64,000 bases of DNA from Echiichthys vipera. Taxonomy: Eukaryota > Chordata > Actinopteri > Perciformes > Trachinidae. Of the stretch, positions 49,397 to 61,640 are shown one piece after another. The notes under the pieces are model-generated. The model did not search any database. It was not told the origin of the DNA and saw nothing but the letters and a program-made list of their open reading frames with translations. The translations under genes were made by a program, and so were the position numbers. Where the stretch lies: contig OY829655.1 in assembly GCA_963691815.1 (NCBI GenBank), forward strand, positions 12,856,279-12,920,278. Reading direction: 5' to 3'. Within the stretch, counting starts at the first letter, position 1. Each line of letters opens with the position of its first letter.

Positions 49397-49438
<42 letters not shown>
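49269..49438. repeat. Facing (TG)n and (CA)n microsatellites
   Basis: (TG)n at 49269-49299 and (CA)n at 49387-49438 are separated by 87 bp of unique sequence. The two tracts are complementary and could pair as a hairpin. Several 60-125-codon open frames here come only from the repeats. Confidence 0.95.
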
Positions 49439-49440
<2 letters not shown>

Positions 49441-52024
49441 CACGTCTCTCCGAGCGATCCGCCTTCCCCTGGTGGAGAGCGAGGAGTGTGGGAGCGTGAA
49501 AGTGACTGGCTATCTGGACCGGCTTCGTCTCCAACAGCCTGTCAATTAGCCGTCTACAGTTCCACTGCTGTGGGTGTCCCTGCAGCTCAGCAGTCTGTCG
49601 GATATCTGATCTACACATCGGACCCTGGAGGCCAGCACTGAGCATTATTACACCCCCTACAACCCAAAAACAAACAAACTTGTATGTATTTTATGTCTTT
49701 TTCTCTTTAAATGAAACAACTGAACACTGATCCCATATCTTTCGACACTAAAGGGAGGACTGCTGCTTTTGCAACCCACTTCAGTTCCGCTGCACCCCTT
49801 CTCCACCTCCTCCTCCTCCTCCTCTCCCTATCAGAGGGAGATGAATTACAGTGCAATTGGTCGGCTGCACCTCCTGATATGCATCACCACTGTCTAATCA
49901 GATGAAACCCACCTGTGACCAGCCACTGGATAACACCAATATGCAAACAGTTTATATTTGAGAAGATTTACCTTTCTATCACTCCCTGAGCTGGTTTTAA
50001 AACCTCTCACTGTGCCACGGTTTGGAGCGCACCGTTTGATGGGGAGAATCTCCGGATCAGGGATGGCTTTTAACTCAACGATAAAGGCTTCCGATGTTGT
50101 GGTACGGCTATACCCCTCCCCCCTCCTCTAACCCCTGGGAGTCTTTTACTCACACAGACATTTGTCTCTTTTTGACAAGTCATACACCAAGCTGTCGGTA
50201 GTGTTAATGTGCCTGCACACACACACCAGCACGAACATGTGTATTTAGAGTGTGTATAGTGTAGATAGAATGCTTCCCCATACAAACACACATGGGTTTC
50301 ATCACAGATTGAGAGAGTTGGCTCGCAAGATTGATCATGACTCCTGACTGGGTGCCCCTCCCTCTCTGCAGGATCAATACATCCTTCAGTCAGATTGCTT
50401 CCCTGCCCTTCCTACTCCAAGCTTGGTGTGACTAATTATCTTGTGCCTGTGTTTTGGGCCCAGTCTCAGCTGCATTTGTTAATGCCGCCAGAGTTGGTGA
50501 AGAATTTGATCTTTAGAACAAGATATCTGTTTGTTTTAGCGTATATACAGCCCCAAATCAATCGATATACACTGTCTACCTTTTCCCTAAAGGGCACGGA
50601 AATTATCGAGCAACACAAGATGACTCACAGCTTGGACTGTGTGGGGATGGGAGGGAATGAGCTTTTTGATAAAGTGAAATCAAATTTAAAGTCAGATCCA
50701 AAAGGCAAATTAGAAGTTTTTTTTTAATATGTTCTACAACACAGCACTGTCTGAATTAGGATAATACAGAGCGAGAGAGAATTTAGATGGGCATTGCACC
50801 CTTGGGCCTGATTAGATTACTCTGAAATTTAACAAACTCAGAGATTACTGAATTTGAATTAGTTCTCGTAAATGAAAAGTGCGTGTCTACATGTTGCAGG
50901 GTAGTAGGGGTAATGACATGTACGTGTATAGATTCTTTCTCTCTTCTTGATTTCCATATCGCACATATTCACCATATTTACGGGGCTAATAAATTGTTGG
51001 GACATTTTCCAGTTGGGTCTCTTTATATCACATGTTTGAAAGGTTTCATTTGTATCAGTGACCCCTCTTTTTTTTTAACCGGACATAAAGTACTACCAAC
51101 AATACTGGTATTCTTTTTTTAAAGGGGTTCATATTATCAGTGTATGTTGAAAAACACTTTGATCTCTGTTTGGATAAATACATTATTTAAGTAGTGATTT
51201 AAGAATTTAATGTATTTTCCTTGGGAAAAAAAAAGTAGATTTCAATTCTCCATTTTATATTAATGTAGTATCCAAGCACTCCTGCCCAACCGCCGTTATA
51301 TAGCAAGGCTTTATTTTATTTTTTTCCCCTACAATTTACATTGATGAATAGCATTTATCAAACAAGAAAACTATGATTATGAAAGCCTTTGGCCGAAGCA
51401 CGCTTTTCTTATTTTGTCATGTTTCCCAGTCTCTGAATACATTAGTGGAAATTCCTCTGAAAAATTAACCAAGCTTGCTTTTAGGCCACCGCCACATAAT
51501 GGGTTCATGCTTCTTCATTCCCTTCACTCGTACGGTTTAATTACTTTGGGAGAGATAGCACATGCAGGAGGTGGACAAAAAATTAGAGACACTTTACAGC
51601 GTAATTTGGTTCAATGCAATAGTGTTTTTAATTTGTTAATGAACACTAAACTAAAATTTGGAACTAATTTTGTTCATATAAATACAAACAATAGTAAAGC
51701 ATTTAAAAATAGTGGTGACAACTGATATGTTAAAGTACAGTAAAATAGACTGATTTCTTATTTGAAAGCCTGTGTCCTACTGCATGGAAGACTTGTCCAA
51801 TATGTATCACATTACTGACAGAATGAGTGCACTTTTAAAAAAAAAGATTATTGTTTTGGCCTTTTATGCCTTTATTTTGACAGTATAGAACATTGACAGG
51901 AAATGTTATAAAAATGGTTTTGGTCTCTAAAGCTAATTTCCCCTTTCCTGACAACTGTACAGGGGGTTGATTGTTTTATATAACTCATTTGTTAAATTAA
52001 GGCTTAAAGTTCTGCATAGTTAAG

Positions 52025-52206
52025 GGCTAGCAAGTTTGAGTGACAGGTGGGTGCAATGACGGGGCTAGCATATACTGTAAATGTTTGGCATCATGCACTG
52101 CCAAGATGGAGACAGCCAGTGCCGCCCACTTTGAGCGTCATTTTGGCTCTTCAGGAACCTATGAGTGACATCACTGAGACTACGTCCATATTTTATAAAG
52201 TCTATT
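52025..52206. repeat. Teleost dispersed-repeat fragment
   Basis: The wording around GCCAAGATGGAGACAGCC, TTTTGGCTCTTCAGGAACC and GACTACGTCCATATTTTATA is familiar as a short interspersed repeat found throughout spiny-rayed fish genomes, probably a MITE or SINE. This is recognition from memory. No terminal repeats or target duplication were found here. Confidence 0.5.
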
Positions 52207-53777
52207 GTTTGAGATTGTGAGAGAGCACTATGGGGGATCATTTTGAGTTCATACCACATAGTATCACACTAAGATCTTAACTTCTTCTGGCAGCTATTTT
52301 GGAATTTGAACTAAAAGGGGAAACCACAAAATTCTCAAAGCACCCCCAGAATATGTCTATAAATAAAGATGTTATAACACATTAACTGGAGAAATGCCAA
52401 AAGTATAGCTAAAAGTGCCAGAGCTGCCACAAATGAGAGAAAAGTGGTTATCCAACAGTGTGTCGTCTTGCTTCAATAGAGCTGTTGTGGTCGGCAGAAT
52501 ACAAGAGAGAGAAGCGGCCGTGGTGACTTGATATGTTAGATCAGGATATCCGAATTCAAAAGATGTTCTGAGCCAAGCTTGAACCAAAATTCATAATTCA
52601 GAGTGCCGTGCCAGTTTGTTGTTACTTGTTTAATCCCAAATTGAGGTAAAACTAAACCAGAATCCATTTATTCTAATTAAAAGGCTATTGAAATAAGGCA
52701 GAAATAACTAAAGAAGTTATGCTCAAAGTTCAGAAAACTCAACTCAAACTCTTAGGGTGAGGCCGTGTTAGGTGTGAGATGTTATTCAATTGAACTGAAA
52801 TGTTATATCACCTCTGCATTGCTTTCACATCTTTTAATCTATTGTGCAGAGTCCACACTCACTGTGTCATTTTGATATTTTAAATAGATTTGAAATGTAG
52901 AAATCATGGCCAGAGTGACTTGGATGAAAATGTCAGTCGGCTACAATTCAGCCGATGGAAGTAGCGTGCAGCACAAATGTCATAGTGAATATTTTCCCCT
53001 GGCATAGTTTGAACATGAAGGCCTCGTCTGTTCGCTTGGCTGGACACTTGGCCCTTATTCTGAATTATGTCTAATGTCACACACTTGTTTGTGCCCCTTG
53101 CTGCTTTTTTAAGTTTGTTACCACACACTGTATAACAAACACGCTTTTCAGCATCCCTTTTCTGTCTCTTTTCCCCTCTCTGGCTACATTACCGTTGGCT
53201 ACAGTTATGCAAACAAGGTCGGAACTGTAGTAAACACTAAGGTGTCATGACGGGTGTGATATTTTGTCTGAATCTATATGACTTTGTGGTGTAAACCACC
53301 TCAACAGGCCTTTCTGTATGATGACATTTGGCATACCATGTAGCGTTCTCTTGGGAGATGCATGCAATGATTTGTCAAATGGCTTCGAGGTTGGGTCAGC
53401 AGCAAATGCACCAACCACATGTTTGTTTCTTCACTGTAATCTTCACACCAACTGAAAAGCCCTGACAGTCTATATTATTACTTAATAATGTACACTAAGC
53501 TTGGAACAACAACAATACGCTATGAATTACATTGCTGAATAATTCAAGAGATTGCCCTCCTAATGTCAGGAGCTCCTACTGGCCATCATTGAGGCCATTT
53601 GCTGTGGAGGTACCCTGGTTGTGTCTTTATGGAGTTTTGTAAAGCTAAGAGGAACTGTAGGGTCTGAAGGCGATTATCATCTGTTCACATGGTAACAGTC
53701 ACCATTAGGACCCACGGGAGGTCTGGGAGTCCCGTTGAGAATAAAAACAAAACTAATGTTAGTTAGTTTTGTTCTGT

Positions 53778-53800
53778 GGGGCGGGGGCGGGGGGGTTAGG
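53778..53800 (+). other. asic4: G-rich tract (possible G-quadruplex)
   Basis: GGGGCGGGGGCGGGGGGG followed by TTAGG meets the usual four-G-run pattern on the sense strand of the inferred intron. Confidence 0.6.
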
Positions 53801-56115
53801 ATACTCTATTCTCTCTCTACTCTATCCAGCTTACCGATAGAGTAGATGATAAAAGCCCCAATGAACAATGATAAGCAAATTACAATGGCAATTAAATCGG
53901 CTGGATTAAAATTAAAATAGCGATCAGTTCCTTTAAAAAAACCAATAGATCGTTATTTTAGCTTGAGCTTTACAAATCTAAATCTTGAACGTCCTGATTA
54001 AAACCGTTTTTAGGGAGATACATTTAAAACGATCGGACAAATGTGTTTGTCATCAGCCCTCTGTTGCACTCCACAACGCAAGCTAGCTGCCAGCAAATTG
54101 ACATGATGCTTACATAAACAGTACAGTAGTTTTGATTATACTTTATGTTTCTTTCTTTATAGAACAGCAAAAGACACAGCTCACTCACTTTTTTTTATCA
54201 AAATGCTAACTCTTCCTCAGTAGCATTCCTTGCTAAGGTTTAATACTACAGACACTGGAGTACTGAGAGTTTATTAACCAGACAACAGCCAAGATTTAGT
54301 TTTAGTTGTTTTGCTAACTCACAGGTGTAGTACATTTTCCGGAATCAGCTATTGACTTTCATTTTTATACTTGCTCCAGCTTGTTTAGACACTTTATTAT
54401 TTAAATTATAATTAAAATTGCAATCAGAAAATTGTATTTTTTCAATGTAATTACAATTTAGATATTAAAATGTTTAATAGACTTGTTGCGTTCTTTTCTC
54501 TTATAACTCTAAATCTGTACAGTAATGAATTTGCTCTTTCTTTTGTGTTTCACACTTTACAAACTGACACAGGCTTGAAATACTGAACATTACCCTCCCT
54601 AGACACGTATTCTGTGTCACTGTACATGCAAACCTTCACTGTAACGGTGTAAATCTACCTCTTTACCAACATACAGAACAATGACCTCCATTCCCCGTGC
54701 TCTGTCCATGTCTTGTTTGGGAAACATGCAGACTGTAAATCTTCCACCTGATGTTCAATCGGTGTTAGTCTCTGTCCATGTTGACAAAACACTTGACCTT
54801 CAGGTGCAGCTAAATGTCATCTGATTTAGCACAGCCAGTTTGAATTGCCACCACTCATTTTCTCATCCAAGCACAGCATTTTGGACTGGAATTGTCAGAG
54901 CACATGCATTACAGTTTAATGAGTTTGCTTAGAGCAGGAAGATCACACCCATCATGAGCCCTAATATCATTTGGATGTAAAATTTGTATACTGTAGGTGT
55001 TACTGCATAGCTTTGTAAAGAATGTGACATGGATAACCACTCATTTCATGGTTATTTTTTAGCTTTGATACCAAGTTGTTGGTCAAATAAATGTGAACCT
55101 TTTTTGCCCGCATAACAGAAATACTGGATTTATACGCTACAGATCTTTGAAGTGGCATTCATGCTGAAAACCATGATTTTATCCAAAATGACAGTGAGCG
55201 AAACCACAATGCACTGAGGTCTTGCAACATTAAAGATGGTATTGTGAATTACTTTATCATTATATATGTATGCTGTGATGTTTAATTTATTTTTTAGAAA
55301 AAAACACTGTTGTCTCTGCTCATCCATTTTTTCTTCATGTATGCTTCTCCTTCAGTTGACACAGTAGCTTTTTGTCCAGTGTAATGACTTTCAGGCTGTA
55401 TTTACCTGGGTTACTCATGTCCCCTCCTCACGTGATACCGAGCCACTGTTAGACGTGTTTGTTTAAACAAGCGTGTAACTCTAGTCATGTTCCCCAATGG
55501 TGTTGTCAAGATTAATTCCATGTTTTCCTAATGCATGCTAATGAGAAAGTTGTGTGCGTTTGATTGTCAATAACGTGAAATACGGCCCTGCTCCCTAAAT
55601 GCTGGCTCCGTTCAATAACCTATTAAAGTTGAATCACAGATAACTTGGCGCACATCAGGAAAGCAATCTGAAATTTGTGCTGACATTGATCCAGCAGGAA
55701 GGAGACCTATTGCTCCGATTAACACTGTTGCCCCAGGAGAGGAGTCCCTCGGCCATTAATAGCCTACTGTCCTAGTTTTTACTTAGACCACATAAAATGC
55801 TTATATTTATGAGACACATAGGTGCAAAGCATCATAGACATAGTAGAATAGTATCAACCTTTTTAACCATCTCTTGGAGCTGTGTTGCTGGTTTTAGTGT
55901 GTTTCATTTCCAGGTCATATTGTACCCCACACTTCTTTTTGATCCATCAGTGTAACATCATTTGGTGATTGTACTGTGCTGTAAAGACCACTGTAGTGTA
56001 TGGGTAAATCTACACCATTCACTTATTATACAGTAACAGCCAGAGCCAGTGTATATATGCTGAGATATGTGTAGTGATGTGTTAACATAAAGCTAGCATT
56101 TGATGCTATGAATGT

Positions 56116-57115
56116 TTAAAGGTCACATATTTTGCTCATTTTCAGGTTCATACTTTTTTTTATTATGTTTTTGGGGTTTCTGCTAGAACATGTTTGCATG
56201 ATGTAATGTTTAAAAAACACATTATTTTTCTTATACTGTCTGTCTGAATATATCTGTATTCTAAGCTGACTCTGGCCAGTTACCTTTCGTTCTGCCTTGC
56301 TTCTGTCTTGCCTCCGCCTACCTCCACTCAACCATCTGGATTCGCTCCATAGGAAAGTGATTTCAGGGTCCGCAAAAAATGGTCAGGCCAATGAGGATTG
56401 CCAGGCGGGGTTTTATAGATGCTACGTAGCGGAGAAGCAACTGTTGTGATTCCGACAACAATGGCGGCTCACATCGAGGAAGCAGACGTCAACATAGGTT
56501 CTGTTATTTTATACATGTTGTCCAATCTAGTGAATAATTCTTCTTTAAAAGAACACCAGAGAACGGCTCTGAAGGCTTTTGCTGGTGGAAACAATGTTAG
56601 CTGTTCTGTTTGGCTTTTCCATGCATCACGGGTTGGTTTCAATGTGAGTGGTTGAAGTAGCACGTCAATAAAGATGACGGACAAGTGGTCTAACCAATCA
56701 TATGCAAGGATTTTTGATAAGGCCCAGCTTCCTGAAATCACTTTGCTATGCAGCGATCCCAGATGGACAAGCAAGGCGGAACTTAATTCATCTGGCGAGA
56801 GTCAGGTTTCCTGTATTCACCCTCTGTCTGAAACACTCATTTCACTCACTCAAAACACACATGTTTAAGCACCTGTCTCTTTAAGACCCCCGTCCGAAAA
56901 AGCCCGGTGTACTCCTGGAATGGTTCCCAGGTCCTTCGATGTCTCTGCACCATTGCAGCTGGTGAATGACTCGTTTAAAGGCACAGTTTTTGAATACAGG
57001 CTGTGTATTTCTCTGTGGATTGATTGTTCTGATACTTTCACAGTATTTATATAGCAGTTGGACCTGCTTTATAATCAAAAAATAAATCTCACTTTTTACA
57101 ATATAGGACCTTTAA
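56116..57115 (+). mobile_element. TTAA-flanked foldback DNA element carrying a RecQ-helicase-like fragment
   Basis: The element is bordered by TTAA on both sides (56116-56119 and 57112-57115). Its short terminal repeats are AAGGTCACATATT and the complement of AAGGTCCTATATT. Inside these is a longer subterminal inverted pair: 56266-56367 against 56731-56808, which share TCTGGCCAG/TCTCGCCAG, CCTTGCTT, CCATCTGG and AAAGTGATTTCAGG. Between them is a gene-start-like segment (see the pseudogene entry). TTAA targets are used by Kolobok and piggyBac superfamilies. The 1-kb length and the lack of a transposase make it non-autonomous. The family assignment is tentative. Confidence 0.72.
56461..56655 (+). 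pseudogene. RecQ-helicase-like N-terminal fragment inside the foldback element
   Basis: An open frame of 64 residues starts at ATGGCGGCTCAC and contains NNSSLKEHQRTALKAFAGG. This resembles the segment that precedes the ATP-binding motif in RecQ-type helicases (LKxxQxxALxxFVxGKDV). The expected following Walker A sequence is absent. After GGNN the wording is unrelated, and the frame stops at 56655. It looks like a captured 5' end of a helicase-like gene of the sort carried by some teleost repeats. The copy at 2290-2690 retains the same region on the other strand. The helicase relationship is an inference from one short motif. Confidence 0.45.
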
Positions 57116-57217
57116 GCAGTGTTGCACCAAATTATTCGAAAGATAACTGTCAAAAGTAAGTTTGCACTTTGTGTCACAAAAAGTATGTCTATCATTGAAC
57201 AATGATTAAACGTCAAA

Positions 57218-57524
57218 GGGGCTGAATTTGATATTCAGAACATTAATATAGCAGCTAACAAATATCTGCTATTTAAAGATATTGTAAAGTCATGGCGAGC
57301 TGAGCAGAGACTGACATCAGTCTCCCTCTGCGTGTGTAGTAATCCCACTTTCTCTGTTTTTTGTTTTGATAGCCTATCCGCCGTGCATGCACGTTAGTGC
57401 CTCGTGCGATGGCATCAGATGCTGAGGGCTGTCACAAACTGTTGCTATTAGATGAATTGGGGAACTATCAGTGAGAACCAGTGGAGGCGACTTTTTCTTC
57501 AGTATTTTGAATACAACACCTTTT
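57218..57524 (+). mobile_element. Partner copy of the dispersed repeat at 46599-47123
   Basis: Aligns over about 300 bp with the reverse complement of 46603-46925. It begins GGGCTGAATTTGATATTCAG and ends at GAATACAACACCTTTTA, a decayed form of the GAGTACAGCACCTTTAA terminus. It starts about 100 bp after the TTAA-flanked element. The coding-like section of the other copy is missing. Confidence 0.6.
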
Positions 57525-59680
57525 ATCTATCAATTGTTGTTGTAGATTTTTTAGCTACGTTTTAAGATCTGATAGATGTGACATTTGAGGTGCTCTTAAC
57601 ACCAGAGTATTTGAAGTTGAGGTTTGAATTCCAAGTTACAGTTTCTTGCACTTTGGGTGTCATCTTCAAATCAGCTAATGGGTGTCCTGACACATTTTAA
57701 ACAGTGTGCAAGAACATCTGTAAAATGCCACGGACCCTTTCTAAGTGTGCCAATTATTTGAATACCAGATGTCTGCGTGCTTCTGTAGTTTAATGCCAGC
57801 TCATGGGAGGCTGCTATAATTAGACCCACTCAAAATGTGATCGTCTGATCTTACAACCAGATGAAAAGCATATAACATGCATCATGGCTGGAAAAGACAA
57901 ATAGCTCATCCATTAAACAACCCCCCCAGGAACTTGGAGTGCGAAAATGACAGATCGTTTCAAATTTGCGGTCTCATCCATTTAATTATATACTGTGATA
58001 AGGGCATCTCCTTAGAATAAATATGACCAGTAATGAGGTATGGCATCGCTGTTTACGCCTGTCCTTGACATTCACTTTGAGAATAAGGAAAGAGGGTAAC
58101 GGCATCTTTCTAAACAGATCTTGAAAGTCCAGGGGAAGGGATAAATGTCAGTGGGCTTCACTCACAAATCACTGTGCTTTTTTTCTTTTTCCCTGACCTT
58201 CACTATGTCTACTCCCAAAAAGAATTAGCAGGCTATTAATAAATAATTGGTATGTATACTATGATTAAAGTGAACCCCATAGACAGACTTTTCTTCCATA
58301 AAAGCATGCCCTCAAACTAACAATTAATTGGTACATTTAGGTAATGATAAATAATTAATTAACATGACATTGAGGGACTTCTGGGACAGTGCGACAACTG
58401 GATAAATTAGCAAGTGTCACCGTAAATCAGTTTGCAACGGTTGTCCACACCACATAAATCCATTGTGTATTTGAATATCAGTGTAATCTAATTGGTTTCA
58501 TCATATCTCTCTTGCCAAGAGCTTCGCCTAAGAATAGCATTTGGCTGCTCCAGTGGAAGTGTGATGCGAGCAGATCAATAGATGTAGTGGGCATGATTAT
58601 GTTACGATTATAACAGGAGAGAGCCTTGTAAAGCCTTAAGAAAGGTGATTTGAAGGGAGGTGCCACACCTCTTGGCACAGTTATTTCAGCTGAAGCAGCT
58701 CAGTGGGAAACGGAGCGGTCAGTGAGATTGGCTGAAGCCCTGCTTTAGCACCAGCTGGCTTGAGAGCAGAATTAGATCCTCCCCTCTTGTTTCCACCTGC
58801 TGTAGGCTGCTCAAGTGTTCCAAATCAAGCCATTATTTGCTTCATTTCATTACTGAATGACTTAGCTTAAAAGTAAGTCAGCTGCTCTCCCCTTTGACAT
58901 CTCCCTGTTCAGGAACATATCTAATAGAAATCTAATGATGAGAGCTTTGAAAAGTAAGTTTCTCTTAATTACAATAAATGAATTACAGACTGGTATAAGA
59001 AATAACTTTTAACAGCAGAACAATACAAGCAATCAAGTATCAACAGGAATTGTACACTTCAATTATCCTTTTGAATATGACCACAACAAAGCAGTTTCCC
59101 TTTGGCATGCCTCTGAATAATTGAAGTTACCACTCTTAGAATTCAGTTCTGCTGTGGAAAATGAATCAGAGCTGAACCTCACAAAGCCTATGATGATACT
59201 CTGATGAGGTCACCTTTAACCGTGCCTCTTTCTAATGCAGGTTATGCAGGACTATGGCCTGATCTCACCAGACATCGCCTGTATACAGAGTAGATGCCAC
59301 TGAATAAATAAAAACCCTCACCCTTCCAAACACCAGCGTAAAACTGCAGGATTAGCATCTCATTAGACAATACTTGCACTGGTGGTTTGTGGACGAAGGA
59401 CCAAGAAGCTGAGCAAAAGAGGAACTGTTTGAGGACATTTCCCTGTATATGGAAGACATTTAGGTTTCTGCTTTGCTTGTAGAGTTCTGTTTATAAATGT
59501 GGAGAGTGCAGCCTTATTTTTATTGGAAAGGATCTCCTGTTTTGTGGGCGTTGTGAGCTTGTTGTGAGGAATGATGGCCTGCTCTGTTACGCCAGCTGCA
59601 TCATTACACAATACTGTTGCAAAGATGTTGGTTGAAGGTACAGACTTACAAGCCTACAGAGGCAAAATTCACCCATGTGA

Positions 59681-59699
59681 TTTTTTTTTTTTTTTTTTT
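59681..59699. repeat. Poly(T) tract of about 19 bases
   Basis: A clean T run. On the minus strand it would be a poly(A) tail, but no retrocopy or gene body is recognisable next to it. Confidence 0.9.
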
Positions 59700-61013
59700 A
59701 AAGGTGTAAGATTATCGCTGAAATCCATGTGCCTAGGAAAACAGTGTAATCTAGAGAATACTTGCAAAAAAACTTGGTGACAGTGTGCCTTTGAGATAAA
59801 TTGGCCTCAGCAAAAGTGTCTCCTGCTGGTGGCCAGTCTGTGTTATCTGCACCATGAACATGCAATTTCCCCTTGATTGTGCTCCCTACGGATAAGTAAA
59901 CACATTCAGCAGAGCAGTAAACTACAAAAGACAAGAGCCCAAAAGACAGTGGTAATTTGCCCGAGGAGACAAATTCAAACCCTAATTCACAGAGATTCTG
60001 AAGATTTTGGATATTCAGATTGTCAGTCTGCCGCAAAAATGTGGTCTGTTTTGGAGCATCCATTTATTGAGATAAAACTTGGATGTCAGTTTGTTCTTTC
60101 TGCATGGCACCAGAATACTAAGCAAAAAAACCTTTTATATCCACTCTGATTCCCTAGATGTCTCTGGCAGATGTACTATAACTGACAGATATGAATGAAA
60201 TATGAAACGCCTGGATTGCCTGGACAGATCGGACTATCCCCCACCAGCACCTCAGTTTGGCCGTACAAACAGCACTTTGAAGCATTGGATGGCTGGGTTA
60301 ATGTTACAGACTTGCATGGAACAAAGTTTAAAAAGAAGGTTAATGTTGATGATTTAATGGCATCCCCAGATGTGTGGCAAGTTGAACTCGAGAGTTTTTA
60401 TTCCCATCATGAAACATATTTTCATATCAAAGGTGAAATGACATCCCAAGCATATATACTCTGCATGGAGGCAAAGTTTGGAGGATTTTGATTAAAATGG
60501 CAGTGGTGTGTTTACTTCTGGCTGTGGGCAGTACCATAATCTCTTTCCAACTCCGTTCCTTGTTAGTGTGCAAGACTATCATAAGAATCTTCATGTCACT
60601 ATCAGCAGAGCAAGAAATCATACTGTGAATTTGACTTAAGTTAAACTACCTTGCCCTGTCAGCGTGACATGTAAGCAGTGTCTGAAATTAACTTTTTAGC
60701 TCACTGCCAAGGGCTGTAAACTAATAAATGACCGCCCCTTATCAGCCAAAATATTTAATATGCTTTTTTTTCTTCATAGAAAATGTCACATACACTACGT
60801 CTGGGTATTGTCAAGAAGGTCACGATTTGATTCGATTTCGATTCCATATTGATCTAAATGCTTCGATATTAATGCAGTAATAAGAGTAAATGACAGAAAT
60901 GCACAATTAATTGATTAGAGTAACTTTTGATAATTGTGAAATTATAATTTTTGCAATATTTGTACTGGTTTAGAACAAACTGACCCCAACAGAAATTAAG
61001 AGAAGATAGTAGG

Positions 61014-61015
61014 TA

Positions 61016-61043
<28 letters not shown>
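61014..61043. repeat. (ATT)n trinucleotide microsatellite
   Basis: About ten ATT units ending in a TACTATTA variant. The poly-Asn open frame on the minus strand is a repeat artefact. Confidence 0.95.
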
Positions 61044-61046
<3 letters not shown>

Positions 61047-61520
61047 TAAAATTAATCCATGAACAGGTTCTGCGCAGAAAAGTTTTGCACGGAAATTGTG
61101 ACCGGACGTTGACCGCTAAAAGCCACCAGACCAGAAGTGGTCGGCGGCGACAACGCACCAAAAGCACCCTCACATAACCGATTTTAGCCTACAAAAGGTA
61201 ACGGTTAGGGTTAAACATGAAAACCACTTGCTTAAGATTAAAAATTACAAAAAAATGCCTTGTTTTGGTTTAGTACTTCCATGAAATGAACGGCCATCAC
61301 CACTAGCACAACTCGCACGGGTGAAAGTCTTGCTCTGGCTGTTTCTCTCTTCGCCAGCCATTGTGTTTGATACACGTTGTCTGGTTGAGAGGGGCCTCCG
61401 TACACAGTGGATCACATTACGGCATTGCCCACAGCGCCCCCACTCAACAAAGGATTCATTACAACATAAATAATCAATTTAAGGATTTTCTGAATTGATT
61501 TTGAATTAGGAAAAAATATA

Positions 61521-61640
61521 TTCAATTCAATTCAATTCAATTCAAAAAACTTTATTTGTCCCCGGGGGGCAATTCAGGGCACACAGAGCAGCAAATAACG
61601 ACAGTGCAACTATACAAAACATTTTAACCTAACAAGAATA
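61521..61640 (+). mobile_element. (TTCAA)n plus retroposon-like tail
   Basis: Five TTCAA units run into AAAAAACTTTATTTGTCCCC, then a GGGGGGCAATTCAGGG block and CACACAGAGCAGCAAATAAC. I recognise this order as a common fish dispersed repeat, probably the 3' end of a LINE or SINE. The right end is unclear. Confidence 0.5.

Noticed and set aside
49440..49640. G+C-richer intronic patch considered as an alternative exon
   Set aside because: No donor/acceptor pair with a conserved frame, and no ASIC-like wording in any frame.
49144..49645. Overlapping open frames up to 125 codons on both strands
   Set aside because: Created by the facing TG and CA arrays. The non-repeat flanks have no recognisable protein similarity or splice context.
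60195..60491. 98-codon open frame that reads like ordinary protein
   Set aside because: No recognised domain, no Kozak-quality start, no splice signals that fit, and it lies in the inferred asic4 intron. Left as chance in the absence of homology.
60780..60870. Possible hAT-type terminus (GGGTATTGTCAAGAAGG with ATTCGATTTCGATT)
   Set aside because: The style is familiar, but no matching opposite end or 8-bp duplication could be found within several kb.
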